57,426 nt of DNA from Gemmatimonadota bacterium (GCA_016209985.1 JACQVB010000103.1:1-57426), one strand, 5' to 3'; shown: positions 15,492 through 24,263, counted from the first letter of the stretch. Program-made: numbers and translations. The notes: generated by a model from the letters alone, not told the origin.

Positions 15492-16163
15492 GTGTCCGTC
15501 GCTCGCCATCTCGGCATCAAGCTCGCGGAATACGACCAGCGCATCCGCACCTTCATTCCCTACTATGGTGAGATCCTCGATGCGGTCGCCGAGGCCCTCG
15601 GCCCCAGCCGCACTCGCTCGCCCAGGGTCGTCGACCTGGGAATAGGAACCGGCGCGCTCGCGGCCCGTTGTCTGGCTGCCCTTCCCCGCGGGCGCATCCT
15701 CGGGATCGATTCCGATCCGGACATGCTCGAGACGGCCCGGCGCCGTCTCGCGCGCCACGCGGGCCGGATCCAGCTGACGCGGGGCAATTTCCTCCAAACG
15801 CCGATTCCCCGCAGCGACGCGATCGTCGCGAGTTTCGCGCTCCACCACATCCGCTCAACGGCCGCGAAGGAGCGGTTCTACCGCGCCTGCCGCGCAGCAC
15901 TGGCGAAGAATGGTCTCCTCGTCACCGGCGACGTATTCCTCTCGGACGATCCCGCGCTCGTCGATCGGCACTTCCAGCGCTGGCGAGCGCACCTGGAGCG
16001 CTCCTACGGCGCGCGGAAGGCGGGGAAATTCTTGGAAATGTGGGCCCGCGAGGACCGCTACTTCCCCCTCACGGTCGAATTGCGCTTGCTGGAGCGTGCC
16101 GGCTTTCGGCCCGAGGTGGTCTGGCGGCGGGCGCCCTTCGCGGTGGTGATCGGCCGCCGCTGA
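15492..16163 (+). CDS. Class I SAM-dependent methyltransferase
   Basis: A 223-residue protein. Motif I is VVDLGIGTGALAA (46-58), the acidic motif II is GIDSDPDML (about 70-78), and IVASFALHHIRS is motif IV. The C-terminus carries the usual LLERAGFRPEVVWRR. The GTG at 15492 has GGAGG 6 nt upstream, so it is preferred over the far longer open frame. The substrate cannot be told. It stands alone between a minus-strand operon and the DUF5916 gene. Confidence 0.85.
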   Translation: MSVARHLGIKLAEYDQRIRTFIPYYGEILDAVAEALGPSRTRSPRVVDLGIGTGALAARCLAALPRGRILGIDSDPDMLETARRRLARHAGRIQLTRGNFLQTPIPRSDAIVASFALHHIRSTAAKERFYRACRAALAKNGLLVTGDVFLSDDPALVDRHFQRWRAHLERSYGARKAGKFLEMWAREDRYFPLTVELRLLERAGFRPEVVWRRAPFAVVIGRR

Positions 16164-16269
16164 TCTCGGGGTTTACAGACACACCGGTAGCAGCGAGATT
16201 GGCCCTCTCTTGCGACTCTCACCGTTGTCTTTGTCGCCTACACGGCCGAACCATCGTGCGCTGGACCGA

Positions 16270-18729
16270 GTGACCTTTCGAACTCGCCGGTGGGCACCGA
16301 TCGCGCTCGTCGTTCTGCTGGCCGGCGCAGTTCCATTGGCCGCTCAGGAAGCCGCTCCCACCGCCCGCCCCGCCACCGCCGCGCAAGACGCCGTCACATC
16401 ATCGGGGACAACCGGCCGGATCATCGCGTCGGGCGTTGCCGGACAGATCACCGTTCAGCCACCGCGAGTTGCCGGCCCCGAGACCGAGCTCACGCTCGAC
16501 GGGGTCCTCGATGAAATGGTGTGGCAGCGCGCGGCACTTCTTACCGGCTTCTCCCAGTTCCAGCCCGTGGATGGCAGCCCGGCGGAGGATTCCACCGAGG
16601 TGCTGGTCTGGTATTCGCCCAACGCGATCTACTTTGGCGTCCGCGCCTTCGAGCCGCACGGCGCTACCCGGGCCACCCTCGCGACCCGCGACAAGATTCA
16701 GGCGGATGATGCGGTCCATCTGTTGATCGACACCTTCAACGACCGCCGGCGCGCCATGGATTTCGGCGTCAATCCGCTCGGCGTGCAGTCGGACGGCAAC
16801 CTGGTGGAAGGCCTCCAGGTGCGGTCGGAGTCCAAAGGCCATTCCGCGGGCGGCTCCCGGGACACCGTGGACCTGAGCGCGGACTTCGTCTTCCAATCCA
16901 AGGGGCGGCTCACCGACTACGGCTACGAGGTCGAGATCCGCATTCCCTTCAAGAGCCTGCCCTTTCAGGCGGTGGACCCGCAGACCTGGGGCATCAACGT
17001 CATTCGCGAAGTCCGGCACTCGGCCCACGAAGACACCTGGACGGCGGTGAAACGCGCGAACGCGTCGTTTCTTGCCCAGAGCGGCAAGCTGACCGGGTTG
17101 ACCGGTCTCTCGCGCGGACTGGTCCTCGATCTGGTCCCGGAGATCACCGGCAAGATCACCGGCGCCGCTGCCGGGCCCGCCACCTCGGGCTGGAGCTACG
17201 ACGCCAGCCGGCCGAAGGTCGGGGGCAGCACGCGCTGGGGCATCAGCAACAACCTGACGCTCTCCGGGACCGCGAACCCGGACTTCTCGCAAGTCGAAGC
17301 CGACGCCCAGCAGGTGCAGTCCGATCCGCGCCGGGGCACCCAATATGCCGAGAAGCGCCCGTTCTTTCTCGAGGGAATCGATCAGTTCCAGGTCCCCAAC
17401 TCACTCATCTACACCCGACGAGTGGTCGAGCCGGTCGCGGCCCTGAAGCTCGCGGGCAAGATGAGCAACACGAGCGTGGGATTCCTCTCCGCGGTGGACA
17501 CCAGGCTGCAATCCGCGTCGGGCACCGAGAACCCGGTCTATAACATCGTCCGGGTCCGGCGCGATATCGGCAAACAGTCCAACGTCGGCGTCGCCTACAC
17601 TGACCGGATCGAGGGCGGCAACTACAACCGCATGGCGAGCGTGGACGGCCGCATCGTGTTTGCCAAGGCATACAGCCTGCGGCTGCAGGCAGCGGGGAGT
17701 CTTACCCGGACGGCGGGAGTCACCACCCACGCTCCGATGTGGGACGTCGCCTTCGAGCGCTCGGGCCGCAAGCTCAACCTGCGCTATCAGTTCAACGGCT
17801 TCAGCCCGGATTTTCAGGCGCGCGCGGGGTTCATCGGCCGGAGCAACTCGTCCATTCTCTCCTTCAACCACCGCTTCACGTTTTACGGCAGACCCAAGTC
17901 CCTGCTCGAGAGCTTCACCTGGACCTTTCCTCTGAGCAGCACCTGGAACTACCGCCGCATGATGGCAGGCATCGGCGGCGACCTCAAGAACGACAACAGC
18001 TTCGTGTTCGTGCTCCGCCGCGGTTGGCGACTGAGTTTTTCGTTCTTCGACGAGACCTTCAAGTACGATCCGGACCTCTACGCCAACTACGCGGTCGAGC
18101 GGCGTCTGGGCAGCGCGGTTGACACCGTCAAATTCACCGGCACCGACCGGCTGACGAACTTCGACCTGGGCTGGACCGTGCAGACGCCGCAGACGAAGAC
18201 CGTGGATGCGTTTGCGAGCGTCTTCACCGGGTGGGACGACAACTTCAGCGAGTGGTCGCGCGCCTGGTACTGGAACATGACGTTCACGGTGAATTTCCGG
18301 CCGAGCGACAAGCTCCGCGTGAGCGGCAATCTGCAGCGCCGGCAGTACGACCGGCTGACCGACCGCACCACCGTCTTGACCCGCACCATTCCGTATGTCA
18401 AGGCCGAGTACCAGCTCTCGCGCCCCATCTTCTTCCGGATCGTCGCGCAGTACGATATCCAGTGGCGCGACAGCCTGCGGGACGACTCGCGCACCAACTT
18501 TCCCCTGCTGATCAGGAACGCCCGGACGGGCGGGTACGAGAAAACGCGGATCGTGAGGTCGAATGACCTGCGGGTGGATTGGCTCTTCTCTTATCAACCC
18601 ACCCCGGGAACCGTCTTCTTCGCCGGATATGGGAGCAGTTTGACGGAGACCGATCCGTTCCGGTTTCGCGATCTGCGACGGGTGGGTGACGGGTTCTTTG
18701 TGAAACTGAGTTATCTCTTCCGCGTGTAG
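16270..18729 (+). CDS. DUF5916 outer-membrane protein with N-terminal CBM9-like domain
   Basis: A protein of about 819 residues. A signal peptide (1-26) ends PLAAQ. A carbohydrate-binding family 9-like sandwich follows (LDGVLDEMVWQRA, YFGVRAFEPHG, DAVHLLIDTFNDRRRAMDFG) to about 260. The rest is a DUF5916 barrel with the motif FFLEGIDQF near 375 and terminal aromatic strand KLSYLFRV. Such proteins are thought to bind or import glycans or other surface substrates. GTG 16270 places the signal peptide correctly; the frame extends 20 codons further upstream. No TonB box or plug domain was seen. Confidence 0.85.
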   Translation: MTFRTRRWAPIALVVLLAGAVPLAAQEAAPTARPATAAQDAVTSSGTTGRIIASGVAGQITVQPPRVAGPETELTLDGVLDEMVWQRAALLTGFSQFQPVDGSPAEDSTEVLVWYSPNAIYFGVRAFEPHGATRATLATRDKIQADDAVHLLIDTFNDRRRAMDFGVNPLGVQSDGNLVEGLQVRSESKGHSAGGSRDTVDLSADFVFQSKGRLTDYGYEVEIRIPFKSLPFQAVDPQTWGINVIREVRHSAHEDTWTAVKRANASFLAQSGKLTGLTGLSRGLVLDLVPEITGKITGAAAGPATSGWSYDASRPKVGGSTRWGISNNLTLSGTANPDFSQVEADAQQVQSDPRRGTQYAEKRPFFLEGIDQFQVPNSLIYTRRVVEPVAALKLAGKMSNTSVGFLSAVDTRLQSASGTENPVYNIVRVRRDIGKQSNVGVAYTDRIEGGNYNRMASVDGRIVFAKAYSLRLQAAGSLTRTAGVTTHAPMWDVAFERSGRKLNLRYQFNGFSPDFQARAGFIGRSNSSILSFNHRFTFYGRPKSLLESFTWTFPLSSTWNYRRMMAGIGGDLKNDNSFVFVLRRGWRLSFSFFDETFKYDPDLYANYAVERRLGSAVDTVKFTGTDRLTNFDLGWTVQTPQTKTVDAFASVFTGWDDNFSEWSRAWYWNMTFTVNFRPSDKLRVSGNLQRRQYDRLTDRTTVLTRTIPYVKAEYQLSRPIFFRIVAQYDIQWRDSLRDDSRTNFPLLIRNARTGGYEKTRIVRSNDLRVDWLFSYQPTPGTVFFAGYGSSLTETDPFRFRDLRRVGDGFFVKLSYLFRV

Positions 18730-18755
18730 CAACAAGCGCTTGAGGCAGGAGTAGC

Positions 18756-19346
18756 TCAGCCTTCGTCCGGGGGCGCCTTTTCCGCTGCCGTGGGACCTCG
18801 CGGGGAACGAGCCTTACGGCGGTCGGCGCCTTGGCGCCGCTCCGATCCCGCACGGCGCTCCACCGTCACCGGAGTGGCCTCCTGGCGCCGGTTCGCAGTC
18901 CGCCGGTCCGGTCCTCTCTTGCGAGGAATGGTAGCGGAGCTGGTCCGCCGCGGCCGATCTCCGCCAGCCGTGGTCGCCTTTGGTACCTCTTTACGCTCCG
19001 GCCCCGTCCACGCCACCGTAAACAGTCCGTTGCATTGGGGACAGCGCATGTTTGCCGGCTGGCCTGCAAGGGGTAGCCGCTCTCGACAGCTCGGGCACAC
19101 GGCATAGGTGGAGCCCAGGGAGCGGGGACTACGGGGCGAGGGTTCCGCTCGTTCTACGACGGTCCACATCTGCATCGGTTGGTCTGCGAGCTGCAGATGG
19201 CGGCGAGGAACGCGTACTTGTTTCTGATGAACGTCCACGACGACTTCGAGTGGTGAGGCGTTCAGCACCCGATACCAGGCCCCGCGGCGAAGCGGGCAGG
19301 GATATTCGGTCTGCAACCGAGCCCATTTGGGCGACGTCATCCGCAC
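18756..19346 (-). CDS. Zinc-finger protein with Arg-rich tail
   Basis: A 196-residue cytoplasmic protein. Residues 84-105 hold a CPSC...CPQC zinc ribbon. Residues 1-65 (WARLQTEYPCPLRRGAWYRV) look like a small beta domain. The tail from about 130 is strongly basic with repeated RR pairs (GPDRRTANRRQ, ERRAGSERRQGADRRK), typical of nucleic-acid contact. No known family was recognised; DNA or RNA binding is an inference from composition. Confidence 0.65.
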   Translation of the reverse strand: MRMTSPKWARLQTEYPCPLRRGAWYRVLNASPLEVVVDVHQKQVRVPRRHLQLADQPMQMWTVVERAEPSPRSPRSLGSTYAVCPSCRERLPLAGQPANMRCPQCNGLFTVAWTGPERKEVPKATTAGGDRPRRTSSATIPRKRGPDRRTANRRQEATPVTVERRAGSERRQGADRRKARSPRGPTAAEKAPPDEG

Positions 19347-19417
19347 CTCATAGGAGTCTGTTTACGCTGTTACCGGCGCCTCGGTCTGTCAATCGGGATG
19401 ACCGAACACGTTCTCGA

Positions 19418-19446
19418 TTTGACTTAAGCCCCTGGAGTGATTACTC
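19418..19446 (+). promoter_or_regulatory. Sigma70-type promoter upstream of the rpsU leader
   Basis: TTGACT (19418-19423) and TACTCT (19441-19446) are separated by exactly 17 bp. Transcription would start near 19453, about 140 nt before rpsU, leaving a leader that contains two hairpins. Confidence 0.6.
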
Positions 19447-19452
19447 TTAGAC

Positions 19453-19537
19453 AGCAGGTTCGCCACACAAAAGAGGCGAGCCTAGAAGGTTACGATCGGG
19501 CGGGACACAGCAATCAGCGGTCCCGCCTTTCTTTTTT
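19453..19537 (+). ncRNA. Candidate rpsU leader or independent small RNA
   Basis: Downstream of the promoter, GGTTCGCC...GGCGAGCC (about 19457-19482) can form an 8-bp hairpin with one wobble. GGCGGGAC (19498-19505) pairs with GTCCCGCC (19519-19526) and is followed by TTTCTTTTTTT, a Rho-independent terminator. The product would be an 85-nt RNA, or an attenuated leader that sometimes reads through into rpsU at 19594. I know of no Rfam family that I can confirm here. Confidence 0.5.
19498..19537 (+). terminator. Rho-independent terminator or attenuator before rpsU
   Basis: A perfect 8-bp GC stem (19498-19505 with 19519-19526), a 13-nt loop and an 11-base T-rich run. It lies inside the leader of rpsU rather than after a gene, so it probably attenuates rpsU or ends a separate small RNA. 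Confidence 0.75.
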
Positions 19538-19593
19538 TGGTCCGCGGCCTCCATGTCGGGCCGCACATCACCCCTGGAAGGGCGGCGCGCTGA

Positions 19594-19806
19594 ATGACAC
19601 AGATCGTGCTCGGCGAACAAGATCGGCTGGAAGGAGCGCTCAAGCGATTCCGCAAGCTGGTGGAGCGCTCGGGAGTGCTCAAGGATCTCCGGAAGCACCG
19701 TCATTACGTGAAGCCGAGCCGGGCGCGCCGGCTCAAGGAAGCGGAAGCCCAGCGGCGCAAGCGCGCCGATGCGCGTCGCGCCAAGCGCCGTGACAAGGGC
19801 AGGTAG
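19594..19806 (+). CDS. rpsU: 30S ribosomal protein bS21
   Basis: A 70-residue, strongly basic protein with the bS21 pattern: EQDRLEGALKRFRKLVERSG, then LKDLRKHRHYVKPS.R and an Arg/Lys/Ala-rich helical tail. bS21 binds the 3' region of 16S rRNA in the small subunit and aids translation initiation. It is expressed from the promoter at 19418 through the hairpin leader. A Gram-negative-type gene order (with dnaG/rpoD) is not seen. Confidence 0.92.
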   Translation: MTQIVLGEQDRLEGALKRFRKLVERSGVLKDLRKHRHYVKPSRARRLKEAEAQRRKRADARRAKRRDKGR

Positions 19807-19851
19807 GGGACAGTAGCCGAGTCGCGGCTTTAGCCGCGAAAACCAGGAGGC

Positions 19852-20106
19852 ATGATGACAGCAACACCAAGCATCGAATACAACGGTCACATCCTGACGC
19901 CCGCCACCCGGCTTCGCCAGAAGCCGGTCGGCTGGACGCTCGAGGTCCATATCAAGCCCTTGGGCCGCCGGGTCGGGACCCGGAAGTGCCGCGCCGGAAA
20001 TTTGTACCGCACCCAGGAGCGGGCGACCGAGCGCTGTCTCGAGTTCGGACGGCGGATCGTGGACGGAAAGCTGCACCCCAAGGCGAATCCGAAAAAGAAG
20101 GCGTAA
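19852..20106 (+). CDS. Small conserved basic protein
   Basis: An 84-residue protein: IEYNGHILTPATRLRQKPVG, WTLEVHIKPLGRR, then RTQERATERCLEFGRRIVDG and a Lys-rich C-terminus. The order beta hairpin-beta-helix resembles small uncharacterised proteins found beside cold-shock genes, with the helix probably packing on the sheet. It is 45 bp downstream of rpsU, followed by a strong terminator. The function is not known. Confidence 0.6.
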   Translation: MMTATPSIEYNGHILTPATRLRQKPVGWTLEVHIKPLGRRVGTRKCRAGNLYRTQERATERCLEFGRRIVDGKLHPKANPKKKA

Positions 20107-20128
20107 CCGTCGGCTGTAGCTGGAAAAA

Positions 20129-20167
20129 CTGAGGGGCTGCCCCGGGAATCCCGGGGCAGCCCCTCAG
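20129..20167. terminator. Strong bidirectional hairpin
   Basis: CTGAGGGGCTGCCCCGGG (20129-20146) and its exact complement (20150-20167) form an 18-bp perfect stem with a 3-nt loop, lying between the convergent small gene and the cold-shock gene. An AAAAA precedes the stem, which serves as the T-run for the minus strand. Confidence 0.85.
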
Positions 20168-20185
20168 CCGTTAAAGCGCCGACCG

Positions 20186-20395
20186 TTAGCTGGCGACGGT
20201 GACGTTCTGCGCGGCGGGGCCTTTCTGGCCCTGTACCACGTCGAACTCGACCTTATCGCCTTCCTTCAGCGACTTGAACCCGGAGGCGTTGATACCGCTG
20301 TGATGGACGAACACGTCCTTCTCACCATCCTCGCGGGTAATGAAGCCGAAGCCTTTTTGGTCGTTGAACCACTTCACGGTTCCCTTGGTACGCAT
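20186..20395 (-). CDS. Cold-shock protein
   Basis: A 69-residue CSD protein: [15 protein letters not shown] contains RNP1 (KGFGFI), and DVFVHHSGI contains RNP2 (VFVHH). The C-terminus [10 protein letters not shown] is canonical. CspA-family proteins bind single-stranded RNA and melt hairpins. AAGGAG sits before the ATG at 20395. The 5' region between 20396 and 20520 is gene-free and could form a regulated leader. Confidence 0.95.
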   Translation of the reverse strand: MRTKGTVKWFNDQKGFGFITREDGEKDVFVHHSGINASGFKSLKEGDKVEFDVVQGQKGPAAQNVTVAS

Positions 20396-20524
20396 GACGT
20401 ACTCCTTACTAGTGTGGTGACGATGTCCTCGGAGTCGATCACTCGTACCGATGGCAACGCAAGCCACTCTCGCGGAAAAGGCCTCCGCGTGGGCTGCCGG
20501 TCAGAATACCGGCGAACTTGGTAA

Positions 20525-20559
20525 CAAAAAACGGGACCTGCGTTCTTGCCAGGGCCCGT
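20525..20559 (-). terminator. Rho-independent terminator on the minus strand
   Basis: Read on the minus strand, ACGGGCCCTG and CAGGTCCCGT form a stem with one mismatch, then TTTTTTG. It ends transcripts from the zinc-ribbon gene at 20710. The 150 bp between (20560-20709) hold no gene. Confidence 0.75.
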
Positions 20560-20709
20560 TCAGGTTGATCTGGATCTTGCTGGCGCGCCGTACCGGCCAC
20601 GCATAACGCTTCAACCCAATATAGCCGGAGTCACCGCGAAGTCCAGTGTGGCGGCGTCGCTACGAAAATCGCCGCCAATCCGCCCTCAAGGCCACCCATC
20701 GGATCCACG

Positions 20710-21351
20710 CTATCGAGTGGAGACAGACTGTTGCGGCTCCCGGGCGCTCAACAAGTCGCCGGCCACGTAGCCCAGGCTGTCTCCATCCACAAAAACGAGC
20801 CACCAGCCGTAGCGCCGAGCCTGTGCCTCGACCCGGGTCCCGGGACGCAACACTTTGATGATGGGGGCGTCGTCGGCGGGTCCTTGGCGGACATTGACCC
20901 AGAGAGTGGTCCACTTGGTCTTGAGCACGAGGGGTTGAGAATCCGGCCGGACCGCCGGTGGAACGATGAGCACCGTCTCGGCCGCCGGTGCCGAATCGGG
21001 GAGCGGTCGGCGTACTGGAGCCTTGCGCGATGGGGGGGCCGCCAGCGCAACCGTGTCGGTTGGCGATGAATCGGGCAAACGGTCGACCACGAAGACACCG
21101 ATCAGGAGCAGGGCCGCCACGCCCAGCGAGACGCGCAATACCGCGGGACGCTTTCCCGGGGCTGTCACCCCACAACTGGGGCACACGCGGCTGGCTGAGC
21201 GAACGGTATGCCCACAGGCACGACACTCGGTCAGCTCACCGCTGTGTTCCGGGCCCAGGAACGTCATCCCCAGCGTGGCGTTGCAGGTCGGGCAGATCGA
21301 GGCCACGCTGAGCACGCTGTGACCGCAATGGGGACATTTGATGAGTGCCAT
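20710..21351 (-). CDS. Zinc-ribbon, membrane-anchored SH3-domain protein
   Basis: A 213-residue protein. Two zinc ribbons lie at the N-terminus: C6/C9/C20/C23 (CPHC..CPTC) and C43/C46/C57/C60 (CRAC..CPSC). A transmembrane helix spans about 72-90. After a Pro/Ala-rich linker, residues about 150-205 (WTTLWVNVRQGPADDAPIIK, YGWWLVFVDGDSLGYVAGDL) form a bacterial SH3 domain. Ribbons inside and SH3 in the periplasm suggest cell-wall sensing. ATG 21351 starts cleanly at MALIKCPHC. Confidence 0.78.
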   Translation of the reverse strand: MALIKCPHCGHSVLSVASICPTCNATLGMTFLGPEHSGELTECRACGHTVRSASRVCPSCGVTAPGKRPAVLRVSLGVAALLLIGVFVVDRLPDSSPTDTVALAAPPSRKAPVRRPLPDSAPAAETVLIVPPAVRPDSQPLVLKTKWTTLWVNVRQGPADDAPIIKVLRPGTRVEAQARRYGWWLVFVDGDSLGYVAGDLLSAREPQQSVSTR

Positions 21352-21536
21352 GAATGCGTCCCTCTGGTGGCGTTCGTTGCTTCGAGGGGCGCAACTCGGA
21401 GACGACGAGCGGAAGTTCTCCGACAAGATGAAGCCCGCCAGCCGTACCCGCAAGCCGTACCCGGCTGGCCGTCGCCGAAACGACGAGGGCCACCTTTTCG
21501 AGTGACCCTCGTCACTGCCGCTTTCGAACTTCTCAA

Positions 21537-22187
21537 TCAGCGGCGGAAGAGTCCAAAGCAGTAGAAAAACCCGTTCCCACCGGTGGCCACGAGATTCTTC
21601 TGGCCGCATCCGCGCGAGCTGTGGGCCGAATTCCAGGAGGTCGGGTTCTGTCCCCCGCCCTGCCGATCATGGTGGCCGACTCGGGTGGCGCCGGTGCTGT
21701 CGGAGCTGGTGAAGTTGTCGCAGCTGTTGTAGCCCTCACCCGTGAACGCGGTGCCGTCCAGATTGGACCCGGTGATAATGTCGTGCATGTTGGGCGTGTC
21801 CCCGCGGCCGTTCACGACGGCGCCCTTTTCGGTGAGCGAATTGTCCTTCGAGAGTTTGCTGTTTTCACTGTGCAGATCCGCCACGTTCTCGGCCACCTTC
21901 ACCCCCTTGGCGTTGTACCATGGACCGGTGCCGATGCGGTCGCGCGCATTGACGCCGGGCTTGCCGTCTTTGGGCAGCGTGCTGAGATAGGCGCGCCACT
22001 CGACATCGCGTACTCCCGCGGCGTCCGCCAGCGCCTGGCAATGACGGTCCGCCCCTTCGAGACCGCCGAGGTCCGCGCCCTTCCCGGAGCCGACGCTGGT
22101 AATGAAGAACGTCATTGGCGGCTGCTGGGGCGCGGGATGCGCGCCGAGAAACACCACGCTGGCGAGAACCACCCACATCTTCTTCAT
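21537..22187 (-). CDS. Secreted lectin-like protein
   Basis: A 216-residue exported protein (signal peptide 1-21). FITSVGSGKGADLGGLEGAD begins a domain with WRAYLSTLPK, RDRIGTGPWYN, GRGDTPNMHDI and a Cys-containing C-terminus (SSRGCGQKNL...GNGFFYCF). The pattern is that of the C-type-lectin/endostatin-like fold found in bacterial exported proteins. The signal peptide begins at MKKMWVVLASVV. Ligand unknown. It is divergent from the membrane protein at 22336. Confidence 0.6.
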   Translation of the reverse strand: MKKMWVVLASVVFLGAHPAPQQPPMTFFITSVGSGKGADLGGLEGADRHCQALADAAGVRDVEWRAYLSTLPKDGKPGVNARDRIGTGPWYNAKGVKVAENVADLHSENSKLSKDNSLTEKGAVVNGRGDTPNMHDIITGSNLDGTAFTGEGYNSCDNFTSSDSTGATRVGHHDRQGGGQNPTSWNSAHSSRGCGQKNLVATGGNGFFYCFGLFRR

Positions 22188-22335
22188 CGCACACCCCTTG
22201 CTGGCTGGAGACTCTGGTGAACTCCGGGAAATACTCGTCTCTCGGTTGCGTCCGGTCAATTACCGGCGGGCCATCCGTCGGACGATGCAGGCTGCTTGCT
22301 CGCCGGCGCCGGCAGCCACAGGTTATCGGGATCCG

Positions 22336-23277
22336 ATGCGCACTTCTCCGGTAACCGGGGCCACTCCTCCCCCCGCGCCCCAACACCCCCGCCGGCGCGA
22401 GTCGCGTCCCGAGACGCAGCTCGCGCTCCAGCTCGGCATCGCCGTCTTCATGCTTTCCGCGGGCGCTACGCTGGTGCTCGGGGCCGTCGGCCTGCTTCAT
22501 CCGGACGAAGAACCCGGTGCCTTTGCGCGGGTGGTCGCGTTCCTGTTCGGTGCCGTGGTCGGGGTCCTCGGGTTCAAAATGTTCTTCGCGCCGCTGCTCC
22601 TGCTCGCGACAAACGAAGGAGCGGGAGACCGGGCGAGCGCACTCGTTCTCGGCACCGGGCGATTGCTCAGGCGCCCGACCGCGTACTCGCTGGCGTCCGC
22701 CCTGTTCCTCGCTCCGCTGGCGTGGAGCTGTTGGCGTGAGCTGCACGGGCTGCCCGTGTTCGGATGGTCGCGAGAGACGCTGATCGATCTCGTGTCGCTC
22801 GAGTTCCTGCTGATTCACGGGTTTCCCTTCTTCGTCATCGCGGCGAGCTTCGCGCGGCTCCCCGACAAGTGGCCCCGCCGCGCGGGCATGGTCGGGATAG
22901 CCCTCCTGCTCGCGCTCTATTCGCTTTTCGCCTGGGGCGCGGGGCAGATCTGGGGCGTCTTCGCCCTGCTCTACCTCTGCCTTCCCAACGTGCTCGCGTT
23001 CGCTCGCGCCGCCAACGACTGGAGCGTCAGGCTGGCCGCCATCTCCCGGTGGGTGGTGAAGATCGTCTCCTTTCTCGGAGTCGCGATGGTGGTCAACGAG
23101 CGGGAGCTGCAGGGTGAGGGCAACCTGCGGGTCGGCCTGCTCTACTTCGGGCTGCAGACGGCGGTCGAGCTGCTCCGCGTGAGCGAGATCCCGCTGGACC
23201 TGGGCGCCGCCTGGGGCCGCCTGCCCGCCAACCGGCGCCGGAAGGCGGTCATGGTGGAGACGGCCAGCCCGCAGTAG
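22336..23277 (+). CDS. Multi-pass membrane protein
   Basis: A 313-residue protein with about eight hydrophobic segments, for example LGIAVFMLSAGATLVLGAV, FGAVVGVLGFKMFFAPLLLL, AGMVGIALLLALYSLFAWGA and WGVFALLYLCLPNVLAF. The N-terminal 25 residues are Pro/Arg-rich and cytosolic. I do not recognise a named family. ATG 22336 follows no strong ribosome site; the frame extends upstream but has no plausible membrane segment there. Confidence 0.55.
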   Translation: MRTSPVTGATPPPAPQHPRRRESRPETQLALQLGIAVFMLSAGATLVLGAVGLLHPDEEPGAFARVVAFLFGAVVGVLGFKMFFAPLLLLATNEGAGDRASALVLGTGRLLRRPTAYSLASALFLAPLAWSCWRELHGLPVFGWSRETLIDLVSLEFLLIHGFPFFVIAASFARLPDKWPRRAGMVGIALLLALYSLFAWGAGQIWGVFALLYLCLPNVLAFARAANDWSVRLAAISRWVVKIVSFLGVAMVVNERELQGEGNLRVGLLYFGLQTAVELLRVSEIPLDLGAAWGRLPANRRRKAVMVETASPQ

Positions 23278-23307
23278 CGCGGCAGTCGACGCGGTTCTCG
23301 CCGAACG

Positions 23308-23577
23308 TCAGGTGCCCTTGCGGCCCCCGAACACGTTCTTCTGTACGATGGCCCAGAGAATGAGCAGGAAGCCCAGCACCCGCAGAAGGTAGGCGTTGCC
23401 GCTGCGCTCGTCCGCCGCACCGAGCAGTGTCACGATCGTCTGGTTCAGGGCCAGCAGCCAGAAGGCGAAAGCAAAGCTGAGAAAGAGCCCGTCGCGAGTC
23501 TTGCGCCAGAACCGGAAAAAGTAGACGCCAGCAACGACGTAGGTCACCGCCACCCCGCCCGCCATGAAATCGACCAT
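23308..23577 (-). CDS. DUF5985 membrane protein, copy 2
   Basis: An 89-residue protein with three hydrophobic segments and the family signature YFFRFWRKTRDGLFLSFAFA followed by FWLLALNQ. DUF5985 proteins are small inner-membrane proteins of unknown function, often encoded in pairs. A GTG at 23586 overlapping the upstream TGA (GTGA) is an alternative start three codons earlier; ATG 23577 is annotated. It is the last gene of the operon led by ybdK. Confidence 0.75.
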   Translation of the reverse strand: MVDFMAGGVAVTYVVAGVYFFRFWRKTRDGLFLSFAFAFWLLALNQTIVTLLGAADERSGNAYLLRVLGFLLILWAIVQKNVFGGRKGT

Positions 23578-23582
23578 GGTCT

Positions 23583-23852
23583 TCACGTTTCCGCTTCCCA
23601 GATGAACCCGTAGAGCAGGAAGAGCATGCCGATGAGCGCTGCGAGGAGGCGCACCAGGCGGAGATCGAGCCCGGGAAAGACCACCAAATCGGCGAACAGC
23701 AGGATGTTGTTCAGGGTCAGCCCGACGAAGCAGAGCGCGCTCCACAGCAACAGTCGCAGCCGGGTCCGACGGTACTCTCTATACAGCAGCACCATGCACG
23801 CCAGTGAGGTGAACACGGCGCCTAGATAGATGATGATCTTGAAGGTCGTCAT
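23583..23852 (-). CDS. DUF5985 membrane protein, copy 1
   Basis: An 89-residue protein, also three hydrophobic segments: IIIYLGAVFTSLACMVLLYR, then YRRTRLRLLLWSALCFVGLT (the DUF5985 'RRTR..LL' motif) and LLAALIGMLFLLYGFIW. Same length and layout as its downstream neighbour, so a tandem duplication. Its ATG directly follows the TAG of the winged-helix gene. Confidence 0.75.
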   Translation of the reverse strand: MTTFKIIIYLGAVFTSLACMVLLYREYRRTRLRLLLWSALCFVGLTLNNILLFADLVVFPGLDLRLVRLLAALIGMLFLLYGFIWEAET

Positions 23853-24248
23853 CTATTCATCCTTCTTGAGCTTGAACGCATCCGCGAAGCTCTGGATCCT
23901 CTTGCTGTCGGCGATGGCGTACACCGTCCGGATGAGCGTCACCGGGCGTTCATTATAGGCCTTTAGCAAACCCCGTACCGCCGCCTCCACCCCGGGAGTC
24001 GCCGGCTGGTGGGCGAACCGGGCGCCTTCCTGCTCCACCACCAGACCGTGGGAACGAAACAGCGCGAGATAATCGTTCATCGCGGATTCCGACACCACAA
24101 TGGGGAGCATGGCAACGACCATCTCCTCTGCCGTCCGCGACTGGGCGGGGTTTCGCACCAGCAACACCAGCGCCTCCAGCGCGTCGGGGGTCGGCACGCT
24201 GTCGCGGATCAATTGCCGCACGTCGGCCGGGAGCTCGAACCCGTTCAC
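23853..24248 (-). CDS. Winged-helix-like cytoplasmic protein
   Basis: A 131-residue soluble protein. LEALVLLVRNPAQSRTAEEM and YLALFRSHGLVVEQEGARFA suggest a winged-helix DNA-binding domain (helix-turn-helix with a beta wing). The C-terminus RPVTLIRTVYAIADSKRIQS is helical. It lies between ybdK and the DUF5985 pair, adjacent by zero and 15 bp, so all four are likely co-transcribed and functionally tied. It may be a regulator or an adaptor rather than a DNA binder; the sequence cannot decide. Confidence 0.6.
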   Translation of the reverse strand: MNGFELPADVRQLIRDSVPTPDALEALVLLVRNPAQSRTAEEMVVAMLPIVVSESAMNDYLALFRSHGLVVEQEGARFAHQPATPGVEAAVRGLLKAYNERPVTLIRTVYAIADSKRIQSFADAFKLKKDE

Positions 24249-24263
24249 CCGGCCCGCCGCGCG

